From Cyanocohniella sp. LLY (GTDB lineage Bacteria; Cyanobacteriota; Cyanobacteriia; Cyanobacteriales; Nostocaceae), in the NCBI GenBank assembly GCA_022241785.1, contig JAKOMP010000028.1:1-49661 (forward strand): a DNA stretch of 49,661 nt. The letters are read 5' to 3'. Under the pieces are notes generated by a model. The model saw nothing but the letters and a program-made list of their open reading frames with translations. It was not told the DNA's origin and made no database searches. Below are positions 15,788 to 23,587 of the stretch, piece after piece (position 1 is the stretch's first letter; every line of letters begins with the position of its first letter). Position numbers and translations under genes: made by a program.

Positions 15788-16159
15788 TTACAGCCAATCT
15801 CGATAAGCTGAAATTTCATTGACGCTGATTTCAAATGGTGCGCCTTTACCAAATGGCGGATAAACGCGGATTTTGGCGTTATGGGTAAACCTTTCTAATC
15901 GATTGCCTAATTGGGGTATATTGCTGACTATGTGCCAGTAAGATACTAAGTCAGGGCAATCAACAATCAACATCAAGATTGTGCCATTTTTAGTGAGATA
16001 CCACTGACAATTAGACAATAGGACTTGCGTGATGCGATCGCAAGCCTGAAAAAAGCATCTACCAGTGGATCTTTCTAGTTCCAGATGCAGCATTCCATCC
16101 TGTTTTGTCATCTGGGTAGGTGGCAAATCATCGGGAGGAAGCAAATGTAATTTAGACAT
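15788..16159 (-). CDS. conserved-looking small protein, unknown
   Basis: 123 residues, soluble, with two cysteines in the middle (GRCFFQACDR and NCQWYL), a Trp-rich centre and the end PPFGKGAPFEISVNEISAYRDWL. No family is recognised. Its start overlaps the end of the luciferase-like gene by 8 bp, so it is co-transcribed and probably translationally coupled. A partner or accessory role to the oxidoreductase is plausible but unproven. Confidence 0.75.
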   Translation of the reverse strand: MSKLHLLPPDDLPPTQMTKQDGMLHLELERSTGRCFFQACDRITQVLLSNCQWYLTKNGTILMLIVDCPDLVSYWHIVSNIPQLGNRLERFTHNAKIRVYPPFGKGAPFEISVNEISAYRDWL

Positions 16160-17165
16160 ATTTCTGAACCTCTTGACTGTAGCGCTGCAAACTCTCTAAG
16201 TTTTTTGACAAAACAAAAGAGGCGGGTTTGAGTGCTAATGTACCGAGATTTAACTCGTCTTGAAATTTCTTGATTTTGTCTCGACAAGTCCTCACATCAC
16301 CAATAATTGAGTTTTCAATCAAATAGTCTTCATCGAAACAAATGTTGGTGCGGTCAAATGGTTTTTGGTTGGGATTTGCACTTTTCTGCATTAATTCAGC
16401 CGAGTTGGCTTGCATTTTTTGGCTGAATTTGCGAATGAATGGTAACGCCTCACTCACTGCTTCATCGTAGGTTTTACCTACATAAAAAAAGCGTGCCAAT
16501 ACCAGTTTTTCGGAACCACTAGTATTGAAAGCTCGATATTTAGCCACAGTATTTTTTAATCTCTCTAAAGAGAACGGTGGCCCTCCCATTAAACCAAAGG
16601 AATTTTTGGCAGCAAATTCTATACCTTGATCATCACCAGTGGCAACATAAACGGGAATTTGTGACTGCAATGGTTGAGGATAAATTGTCAGGCGATCGCA
16701 TTGATAATACTGTCCGTTAAATGACACGTCAGTTTCATATAACAGCTGCTGAATCAATGCCGTGGCTTCTAGCATTCTGGCACGAGATTCACCCATTGGA
16801 GTGGCAAAATGCTTATGATGTTGAGGAAAAGGGCCACCCTTAGCAACCCCAAATAACAATCTGCCATTGCACAAATTATCCAGAGTGGCAATATCTTCCG
16901 CTACCCGAATGGGGTTGTGAAATGCCAATAACACCGCCGCCGTACCTAGTTTAATAGTTGAAGTAAGTCCCGCTAAGTGTGACATTAACAGCAACATCGA
17001 CGAGCTGAGATTGAACTCATTAAAATGATGCTCACTCACCCAGGCTTCTTCAAAACCTAAGCTTTCCGCCTGTTGCACCAGCGCCACTTGTTCAAAGATC
17101 GTGCGCCGGGTATCTTGATGATGATTTTCGTAATTGCAGAAAAGTCCAGTTTTCATTGTTGGCAA
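16152..17165 (-). CDS. luciferase-like (LLM class) flavin-dependent oxidoreductase
   Basis: 337 residues with the bacterial-luciferase TIM-barrel pattern. The elements are an N-terminal strand GLFCNYENHHQD, the helix QAESLGFEEAWVSEHHF, IKLGTAAVLLAFHNPIRVAEDIATLDNLCNGRLLFGVAKGG, and the C-terminal IIGDVRTCRDKIKKFQDEL. Such enzymes use reduced FMN or F420 to oxidise small molecules. The substrate cannot be inferred. The start may be the second Met, at 17156. It sits in a three-gene unit with unknown small proteins on both sides. Confidence 0.9.
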   Translation of the reverse strand: MPTMKTGLFCNYENHHQDTRRTIFEQVALVQQAESLGFEEAWVSEHHFNEFNLSSSMLLLMSHLAGLTSTIKLGTAAVLLAFHNPIRVAEDIATLDNLCNGRLLFGVAKGGPFPQHHKHFATPMGESRARMLEATALIQQLLYETDVSFNGQYYQCDRLTIYPQPLQSQIPVYVATGDDQGIEFAAKNSFGLMGGPPFSLERLKNTVAKYRAFNTSGSEKLVLARFFYVGKTYDEAVSEALPFIRKFSQKMQANSAELMQKSANPNQKPFDRTNICFDEDYLIENSIIGDVRTCRDKIKKFQDELNLGTLALKPASFVLSKNLESLQRYSQEVQKYV

Positions 17166-17509
17166 TTGTTATTTTCAGTTGCCAGCCATTGCAGCTCCAA
17201 CCATAAGCGAGGATTGGTATGCTTCAACTTCGACATCGGATCGCGTAGTAATCGTTTCGCATTCATACAGACTACCTGAACTAGCCCCATATTATCTGCT
17301 AGTTCTCGGAGTATATTTACGTGGGCTTGCACATAGGGAAGCATTTCTTCAGTACAGTAAATCCCTATATATTGCAAACGTCTAGCTGGTCGTCCCCAAA
17401 AACAGGTTATGACTTTCACATGACACCCGTCAAGTATTTCCCCAAGTTTTGGATAATAGTGACTGACGACTCTTGTGAATTCTTTCGCTAGGATATGTTC
17501 AGCAATCAT
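17153..17509 (-). CDS. unknown small protein, first gene of the luciferase-like unit
   Basis: 118 residues with a mixed composition and four cysteines (CHVKVITCFWGRPARRLQYIGIYC...CMN). No signal peptide or known domain. Its 3' end overlaps the luciferase-like gene by 13 bp. The overlap supports that it is translated. Confidence 0.65.
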   Translation of the reverse strand: MIAEHILAKEFTRVVSHYYPKLGEILDGCHVKVITCFWGRPARRLQYIGIYCTEEMLPYVQAHVNILRELADNMGLVQVVCMNAKRLLRDPMSKLKHTNPRLWLELQWLATENNNCQQ

Positions 17510-17735
17510 TTTACTTCATATTTCTGTAGCGCTCATCACGCTATTTAATATAACATATTTTTGTCAATTAAGCATGACAAATGACAGATTTTATTCCAAT
17601 TTGTTAATCAAATTAACAAAAAAAATGAGGTTTAATTCTATTTAGAATCACCTCATACAAAATAAATATTTGAAACTCAAATTATTTCAATATTACGGAT
17701 TACAAATTAGTATCGCTAAAGTCTGTAGATGAGGT

Positions 17736-17764
17736 TCTCTAGTCTCTAGCTCCTAGCCCCTAGC
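17736..17764. repeat. STRR heptamers at the stop of the 103-residue gene
   Basis: ctagtctctagctcctagcccctagc is a tctagct/cctagcc heptamer array. The stop codon of the minus-strand gene (17760-17762, cta) is its last unit. Confidence 0.85.
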
Positions 17765-18071
17765 GAGCCTTACGCTCTGCAACCAAAACTTCAGCTACCA
17801 TATCTGGCACATCTACAAAGTCGATAAACCCATCTGAACCAGGTACAGGGGAAATAAATGTATAGTTCGGGTCACACATTCCCGTATCGTAAACTTGAAT
17901 AAACCACCTATCTGGAAACCCTTCTACACCCAATTCCACAATGTACCAACTCTCACCCACAAGCCGAGAGCTAAAGAATGTAAACCACTCTCTATGATCT
18001 TCTGAGATGTTCCAGTCTGCCATGAGGAACTCTAACGCAATTTGTCCAGCGTCGGTTTCAGTCAATAGCAT
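17760..18071 (-). CDS. unknown acidic small protein
   Basis: 103 residues, acidic and rich in aromatic residues (HREWFTFFSS, ESWYIVELGVEGFPDRWFIQVYD). It has the look of a small alpha/beta domain that binds or inhibits a partner. No family is recognised. It starts 2 bp after the stop of the 88-residue gene, so the two are an operon. The stop is supplied by a heptamer array. Confidence 0.7.
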   Translation of the reverse strand: MLLTETDAGQIALEFLMADWNISEDHREWFTFFSSRLVGESWYIVELGVEGFPDRWFIQVYDTGMCDPNYTFISPVPGSDGFIDFVDVPDMVAEVLVAERKAR

Positions 18072-18073
18072 TT

Positions 18074-18340
18074 TTACTCCTTATTTGTCACTTCAGAATT
18101 TGGCGCTTCAGGATATAAACCCAGTTGTTTAGCTAATTCACGAGCAACAAAAAATAAGAACTGGGCCCCATCTTGATTACCTTGATGTGCAAATGTACTC
18201 GCTACTTGCAGCATTGTCTCCACAAAGCCAGCATCAATCAATTCTGGTTGAGCTTCTAAAATTTCTGGTTCTTGACCGTTGGGACATTTAAGCAACTGGT
18301 CAATCAAATCGAAATATTGGGTTTGGCGTTCTTCTGTCAT
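18074..18340 (-). CDS. unknown 88-residue helical protein
   Basis: Helical throughout. The pattern YFDLIDQLLKCPNGQEPEIL and VETMLQVASTFAHQGNQDGAQFLFFVARELA resembles the N-terminal segment of cyanobacterial TPR/CHAT-type proteins (recalled similarity, not tested). Only this segment is present. It is in a unit with the following 103-residue gene. Confidence 0.7.
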   Translation of the reverse strand: MTEERQTQYFDLIDQLLKCPNGQEPEILEAQPELIDAGFVETMLQVASTFAHQGNQDGAQFLFFVARELAKQLGLYPEAPNSEVTNKE

Positions 18341-18381
18341 GGTGTTTTGATTTTTTTAAGGAACAAACTAAGAATTGATGA

Positions 18382-18807
18382 TTACTCGATACTTTGCTGC
18401 CAAAGCCTTTCCAACATTTCAACTTGTTCTTTTAAGATAGCAGCACGATAAACCAGATACCTGTCGTAAACAATAATTCCTAATCCCACAAAAATAGGGG
18501 TAATTAAGACAAACCATTGCAGGATGGTAACAAGTTTATATTGCTCGGCAGCAGCTGATATTGGGTTCACAACGTTGCGGTCAGAAATTGTAATATTCGT
18601 CTGACATTGAGATAAATCTTTGCCTGTTGTTGGAGAAACGAAGTCAGTATCACCTGTAGTTTTTTTGTTGAGATTACAGGCTAAATTTTGCATCCTGACA
18701 AACTCTACATGTCGTCCCCAAACAATGCTAAATACTACTAGTCCTGGAGAAAATACTACTAAAGTAATTAGGCAAACTGTGAGAACATTTAGAAGTTTTA
18801 ATTTCAT
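18382..18807 (-). CDS. unknown two-helix membrane protein
   Basis: 141 residues. Membrane segments are at about 9-30 (LTVCLITLVVFSPGLVVFSIV) and 93-113 (LQWFVLITPIFVGLGIIVYD). The stretch between them has two cysteines (ACNLNKK, QCQTNI) and probably faces the periplasm or lumen. It ends in a short coiled-coil-like tail. It lies 41 bp upstream of the 88-residue gene, likely in the same unit. Confidence 0.7.
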   Translation of the reverse strand: MKLKLLNVLTVCLITLVVFSPGLVVFSIVWGRHVEFVRMQNLACNLNKKTTGDTDFVSPTTGKDLSQCQTNITISDRNVVNPISAAAEQYKLVTILQWFVLITPIFVGLGIIVYDRYLVYRAAILKEQVEMLERLWQQSIE

Positions 18808-19048
18808 ATTTGCTCTCCCTCATTAGGTACTATGCACCCAGAAAAATCTCTGTTGCTGTTTACCTAAGCAGATTTTTATTTCCACTATTCAAACAGTTTT
18901 GATACTAAACATCTATCAGTTAATAGCATATTCACTGATTACTAGAAAATTACTCAATTTTCCACAAACGCTATAATTATTAGCTCAGGAAGAACACCTT
19001 CTAACTCGGAAATTTTGGGAACCCTCTCAAAAAGAGGAGTTAAGAAGT

Positions 19049-19090
19049 CCCCCCTCATTCTTTGGGTAAAACCCAGTGAATTTCGGGGGG
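19049..19090. repeat. hairpin repeat
   Basis: cccccc (19049-19054) pairs with gggggg (19085-19090). An inner stem, ttgggt/accca, is closed around aaa. A small separate hairpin, cctctcaaaaagagg, lies at 19023-19037. Confidence 0.65.
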
Positions 19091-19248
19091 TAGAGGGGAA
19101 TCTCTGCGTAAATCCTACAAAATTTATATCAGCCGCCTCGCTCTATCAGAGTTTAGCCTAGCTAGATTAAGATTATTAAATTCATTAAAGTTGTACTCAA
19201 AGCCTACAACTGTTATTTCATCAGGCTTCAACAAATTATTAGGGGTAT

Positions 19249-19292
19249 GGGTACTAGTATTTTTGAGGTGGGGTACTAGTATTTTTGAGGTG
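19249..19292. repeat. 22-bp perfect tandem duplication
   Basis: gggtactagtatttttgagg plus tg is present twice in a row, at 19249-19270 and 19271-19292. Confidence 0.9.
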
Positions 19293-19811
19293 GGGTTCTG
19301 GCGTTTATGCACTCAGGCTCAAAGCTATATAGGGCGGTAGTTAATGACAGTTCTCATGCTGATTTTTGGCTGTTTCAACTTGTACTCAAGCAAATAGATT
19401 ATGTGGTGAGTGTACACCAAACTACTAGAAAAATCCATTAATTATTTTAATAAAATGCAGCTTACTATACTAAATATAATTTATAAAAATCAAAATTGCA
19501 CTGTTTCATAGATAAAGCTATTTCCTCTCAAAGCCTTAAGGGGTAAGCAAAAAATCAAGAAATCAAGTCTAGCCAAAAGTAGTAAAAATTATCAATTTAA
19601 ACTTATTCAAGGGCAATATAGTAACGAAAAAACATAATGCGAGCAGAATGAATGAGAGAATTACAGCAAATTGATTGTTGAGATCATAAATTTTATTTTT
19701 TGAGTATATAGACTAAACCTACATTTAGGCGCGAATATAAATTAAATACATACAAGTTGATTGTTATCGGTAAAGAATTGGCAATAGATGAAAAGTTGTA
19801 GGAGTTAATTT

Positions 19812-20756
19812 ATGAAAATTGCTAAAGATGTCACAGAACTTATTGGGAGAACTCCTTTAGTTCAGCTAAATAAAATCCCTCAATCTGAAGAAGTAGCGGC
19901 TCGAATAGTTGTCAAACTCGAAGGTATGAACCCAGCAGCTTCCGTGAAAGACCGGATAGGAATCAGCATGGTTCTGGCCGCAGAAGCCGAAGGTTTAATT
20001 GAGCCAGGAAAAACAATTTTAGTAGAACCCACTTCTGGGAATACAGGTATTGCTTTAGCGATGGTAGCAGCAGCCCGTGGCTATCGGTTGATTTTAACTA
20101 TGCCAGAGACAATGAGCCAAGAACGACGCTCGATGCTCAAAGCCTACGGTGCAAATTTAGAATTAACACCAGGTGCAGAAGGAATGCGGGGTGCTATTCG
20201 TCAAGCTGAAGAAATCGTGGCTAATACTCCCAACGCTTTGATGCTGCAACAATTCCGTAACCCAGCTAACCCCAAAGTTCACCGAGAAACCACCGCCGAA
20301 GAAATTTGGGCAGATACCGACGGGGAAGTAGATATCATCATTGCCGGAGTCGGTACTGGTGGGACAATTACAGGTATTGCAGAGATTCTCAAACAACGTA
20401 AGCCCAGTGTGCAAATAATCGCTGTAGAACCCAGCAATAGTCCCATTCTTTCAGGTGGTGAAGCCGGGCCTCATAAAATTCAAGGTATCGGTGCTGGTTT
20501 TGTCCCAGATGTATTACGTCTGGAATTGATTGACGAAGTAATTAGAGTCAGCGATGAACAGGCCATGAACTATGGACGGCGTTTAGCAAAAGAAGAAGGC
20601 TTATTATCTGGAATCTCCTCCGGTGCTGCTTTATGTGCTGCGCTTCAGGTAGGTAAACGTCCCGAAAATGCCGGTAAGTTAATCGTGATGATTCAGCCTT
20701 CCTTTGGCGAACGTTACCTCAGCACGCCGATGTTCCAAGAGTTAGGAAGGATGTAG
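19812..20756 (+). CDS. cysK: cysteine synthase (O-acetylserine sulfhydrylase)
   Basis: PLP enzyme making cysteine from O-acetylserine and sulfide. 314 residues, family length. [12 protein letters not shown] opens the fold, Lys46 in [11 protein letters not shown] is the PLP Schiff-base lysine, [11 protein letters not shown] binds the substrate carboxylate, and [10 protein letters not shown] binds the PLP phosphate. TAGGAG about 10 bp upstream is a good ribosome site. It is a single gene with a 1-kb leader. A second cysK copy elsewhere is common in these genomes, so its specific role (housekeeping or not) is open. Confidence 0.96.
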   Translation: MKIAKDVTELIGRTPLVQLNKIPQSEEVAARIVVKLEGMNPAASVKDRIGISMVLAAEAEGLIEPGKTILVEPTSGNTGIALAMVAAARGYRLILTMPETMSQERRSMLKAYGANLELTPGAEGMRGAIRQAEEIVANTPNALMLQQFRNPANPKVHRETTAEEIWADTDGEVDIIIAGVGTGGTITGIAEILKQRKPSVQIIAVEPSNSPILSGGEAGPHKIQGIGAGFVPDVLRLELIDEVIRVSDEQAMNYGRRLAKEEGLLSGISSGAALCAALQVGKRPENAGKLIVMIQPSFGERYLSTPMFQELGRM

Positions 20757-20806
20757 GGACTGAGATGATGTCCTGGAAATTTGTGGGAATGGTGTTCAGA
20801 TACGTG

Positions 20807-20869
20807 ACTTTTCACGGGATGTGGAAAACCTCTCTCTAAATCTCTCTCCTGCGAGGAGAGAGACTTTGA
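20807..20869. repeat. MITE-like element, family 1, left half only
   Basis: acttttcacgggatgtgg followed by cctctctctaaatctctctc and a gag-rich arm. It matches the left part of the element at 11331. No matching right end is found before the next gene, so the copy is truncated. Confidence 0.8.
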
Positions 20870-20929
20870 ATCCCCTTGGTAGGTTTCAAAGAGGTATCAA
20901 AGCCGAACAGTTGCCCAATTTTTAGCTTG

Positions 20930-21562
20930 CTAAAAATTATATCTGCGATCGCGTACCCACATAGTTAAAGGCACAGCGTTACCTTGAGGATTCACTTTCA
21001 CCTCTACGACTATGGGTTGCGGTTGTCCTGGTTTGAGGGGTCTAGCTGTAGAGATATCATGATTAATATCATTGCGTTGGTCTTCTGGGATGTAGTAAGT
21101 TTCCAAGCCGTAGGAAATTGAGTTATAGCTACTAATACCTTTCAAGGCGATTTGATTGTCATTGAGAGAAGTTGGTAATTCACCACTGACTCTTACAGGT
21201 TTCCAAGCTTGGGGAACCTCCCCAGTAAATTTTTGCTCTTCCAGAATCACGTATAAATTAGTTCCTGATTCTAAGTCAAATTGTTGATCAGAACTCGGAT
21301 GTTGTTTGACTAATTCTGTCCAGCCGGGAAGTTCTTTTAAATTGCTGGTAAGGGAAATTTCATAATTAAGGATGACTGAGTAACCACGCAGCAAATCATA
21401 AGGATCTACTGGTACTGTTTGTAAAACGGCTGTTCTCCCAGTCATGAGGGTGTAAACTGCTTGGGCTGGTACTGCTAAGATGAATCCTGCTTGAATTAAC
21501 AAAGGAATTACAAATCGCCAAAGCAAGGGCTTTTCTGGGGTTGGGGAAGGTGATGTGGTCAT
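20930..21562 (-). CDS. GDYXXLXY-domain membrane-anchored protein
   Basis: 210 residues. One N-terminal membrane segment is at about 17-40 (FVIPLLIQAGFILAVPAQAV), then a soluble, probably extracytoplasmic part. VDPYDLLRGYSVILNYEIS is the GDYXXLXY signature, with Asp-Pro-Tyr instead of Gly-Asp-Tyr. It lies 24 bp downstream of the DUF2157 gene in the same direction. The two families regularly occur together. Function unknown. Confidence 0.85.
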   Translation of the reverse strand: MTTSPSPTPEKPLLWRFVIPLLIQAGFILAVPAQAVYTLMTGRTAVLQTVPVDPYDLLRGYSVILNYEISLTSNLKELPGWTELVKQHPSSDQQFDLESGTNLYVILEEQKFTGEVPQAWKPVRVSGELPTSLNDNQIALKGISSYNSISYGLETYYIPEDQRNDINHDISTARPLKPGQPQPIVVEVKVNPQGNAVPLTMWVRDRRYNF

Positions 21563-21586
21563 AAGATGAATTTAAACGCAAAGGTT

Positions 21587-23050
21587 TTATGAGTGATGAG
21601 TTTCAGGCGATGCATCTGGGAGAGAAGATAAATAGCGTTCAAACCACAGTCCGGCGATAATTACTGCTGCACCGCACACAAGAAATACTAGAGATTTGAA
21701 GAGTAAGGCGGTTTCGTACTCTAGCATCCGGCTGATGATTTGCAGTGCTAGTAAAACTATGCCACCCCAAAAGGCGCGTCTTTGACCTAATTCCAGTCCA
21801 TCTCGAATGAGTCCACACGCAAAAACTGCTAAGAGGACGTTAAAGGCAAAGATGGCAATGACAGGAATGGGGTTGAGGGCTTGATGTATGAAAATAATTG
21901 AGGCGGTGACGATAAGTAAGCCACCAATGACTATAGTCTTAATATCTGTTTGTTGGCGATCGCCTCTGGTGCTACGCTCCGCGCGATCGCGATTGTTGGG
22001 GCGGAGTAATTCCCACCATTGCCATAATGCTATCAATGTAAAAATCGCCACATCTATTAATGGTAGCCAGTTATTTAGAAGTATATTTATGAGGTCGTTT
22101 GCGGAAGCAACTGTACGTGCTTCCCACACCCACCGGAAGGAAAGCATGTAAAACATGACGCTCAAAAATACTAAACTCAGCGCCTGTGCAAAAGGTTGAA
22201 ATTTTAGAGAATTAATTGGTCTAAAAAATCGGTCATTATAACTCCACAATAATGCTGGTGGCAGAACAAAGGCAGCTATAGCAAACCAAGGTGACACATT
22301 AATGTAGGTGAGAACTTGCAATGACCTGAGATGAAATTGCCAGGCTATCACAAAGGCGATCGCAGTAACTCTAAAAATTCCTAAAGAACGACACCAGTAA
22401 GCTAGAGGAACAAATAACCCAGTGATTATTAGGGGCATATGTTCGATGATGAGTCGCCCCCATGTCCACTCGTTGCGAGGAATATTCCAATCAAATATTC
22501 CCACCCAGTACCCCATGAGGAACAAAATTAGGGAAAGAATACTTAAGGAAGTTAAGCGCAAACCATAGGCCATGAATAACACAGCCAACCCCCAGCCTAA
22601 GTAAAGTTGATAACTGGAACCGCCAATATGGAACATCTGCGCTAACAGTGCCATATTTGCCCCTATGCTTAACGCACCTAAGAGTAACAAGCCTTCTCCT
22701 AAGACGCGTTGGCGGCGTTTTCTATCTCTGGAAGGGAGATTGCTGGATGAGTTCCACAGAGTAAAACCAGCAATATTAGTACCCAGGAATATACTTAACA
22801 AGAGTATAACTTTTACTTCTCGGCCCCAAGCTTGCCAGTTGGCAGCAACGAAAGTAATTACACCCAAACCTAATAATATAGAACCCACGGCGATCAAAAT
22901 AAACACGAAGCGATCGCGTGCAGCAGTTTCTAAACTATTAAATTGATACTTTTGGGCAAGTTGTTGGTATAAATTGTGATCAATTAACCCTTCTTCTTGC
23001 CATATTTGCGCTTCTTTACGCAATTGGCGACGAAAATTATCAAATATCAT
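21587..23050 (-). CDS. DUF2157 polytopic membrane protein
   Basis: 487 residues from the ATG at 23048-23050, which follows AGGAGGG at four bases. An upstream frame from 23086 lacks such a site. The N-terminal ~55 residues are soluble (QEEGLIDHNLYQQLAQKY, the DUF2157 start), followed by about a dozen hydrophobic segments. The cytoplasmic loop around residue 350-370 reads NRDRAERSTRGDR, encoded by a HIP1-flanked repeat (21955-21990) inserted in frame. It is paired with the GDYXXLXY gene. Function unknown, perhaps envelope-related. Confidence 0.88.
   Translation of the reverse strand: MIFDNFRRQLRKEAQIWQEEGLIDHNLYQQLAQKYQFNSLETAARDRFVFILIAVGSILLGLGVITFVAANWQAWGREVKVILLLSIFLGTNIAGFTLWNSSSNLPSRDRKRRQRVLGEGLLLLGALSIGANMALLAQMFHIGGSSYQLYLGWGLAVLFMAYGLRLTSLSILSLILFLMGYWVGIFDWNIPRNEWTWGRLIIEHMPLIITGLFVPLAYWCRSLGIFRVTAIAFVIAWQFHLRSLQVLTYINVSPWFAIAAFVLPPALLWSYNDRFFRPINSLKFQPFAQALSLVFLSVMFYMLSFRWVWEARTVASANDLINILLNNWLPLIDVAIFTLIALWQWWELLRPNNRDRAERSTRGDRQQTDIKTIVIGGLLIVTASIIFIHQALNPIPVIAIFAFNVLLAVFACGLIRDGLELGQRRAFWGGIVLLALQIISRMLEYETALLFKSLVFLVCGAAVIIAGLWFERYLSSLPDASPETHHS
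21955..21990. repeat. HIP1-flanked repeat inserted in the DUF2157 gene
   Basis: ggcgatcgcc at 21955-21964 and gcgatcgc at 21983-21990 flank tctggtgctacgctccgc, a combination I recall as a dispersed repeat in Nostoc. It keeps the reading frame. Confidence 0.65.
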
Positions 23051-23223
23051 AACCCTCCTGGGATAGATATACTTAGGGTTGGACAAACAGTAAATTATCT
23101 AAATCTCTATAACAATACTAAGGAGTGTTTTCACGGGGATGTAAAGATAACTATTTAGACATAGGGCAATTTTTGTTGTTCCCTGAGGAATATGAATTAA
23201 ATCACATCCAAGTCTAGTTTTTG

Positions 23224-23287
23224 ACCTCACCCCGCCTTTGACTTGCGTCAAAGTCTCCCCTCTCCTTACCAAGGCTGTGGGTGAGGT
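23224..23287. repeat. nested hairpin repeat
   Basis: acctcaccc (23224-23232) and gggtgaggt (23279-23287) form a perfect outer stem. Inside, ctttgac ttgc gtcaaag forms a second hairpin. Confidence 0.75.
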
Positions 23288-23299
23288 TCTGTATTTTTT

Positions 23300-23391
23300 A
23301 GGACTTAAGCACTCGCTACGAAAATCAAGGCTTTGAGATTGCTTCCCTTCGGTCGCAATGACGAAAATACGTGGTTGGTTACGTAAGTCCT
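23300..23391. repeat. MITE-like element, family 2, copy B
   Basis: A 92-bp unit with perfect 8-bp terminal inverted repeats aggactta / taagtcct. Its reverse complement is nearly identical to 4844-4931 over the whole length. Confidence 0.88.
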
Positions 23392-23587
23392 GTTTTATTA
23401 GATCCACATTCCTTAGCAATTGAGTTATCCTGACCACAATTGATGAACTACGAATTACGGAAAAAAACCAACTTGACCGCTAGGTAATGATCATTTTCTT
23501 GTCGCTACCTGTCAAAATGGGATTTTGGTATAGATTGGAGATAGGCTTGCCACTTCCCAAACTGACCAGAACATCAGGATAATTTTC

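Larger units (their letters stand above)
18808..19811. other. 1-kb non-coding region before cysK
   Basis: No convincing gene. It holds a large hairpin at 19049-19090, a 22-bp tandem duplication at 19249-19292 and AT-rich sequence from 19400 that should carry the cysK promoter. A short open frame at 19124-19312 (minus) has no recognisable homology and runs through the tandem repeat, so I leave it out. Confidence 0.6.
23051..23587. other. 537-bp repeat-filled gap between divergent genes
   Basis: It holds a hairpin repeat at 23224-23287, a MITE-like element at 23300-23391 and about 190 bp of probable promoter sequence for the coiled-coil/TPR gene. The open frames here simply read through the repeats. 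The stretch from about 23178 (cctgaggaatatgaattaaa, then tctagtttttgacctcaccc) recurs in variant form at 46271-46343. Confidence 0.65.

Noticed and set aside
19124-19312. 62-residue minus-strand open frame
   Set aside because: It crosses a 22-bp tandem duplication, has no ribosome site and no recognisable family.
23099-23437. 112-residue minus-strand open frame
   Set aside because: It is made of two repeats, a hairpin and a MITE-like element.
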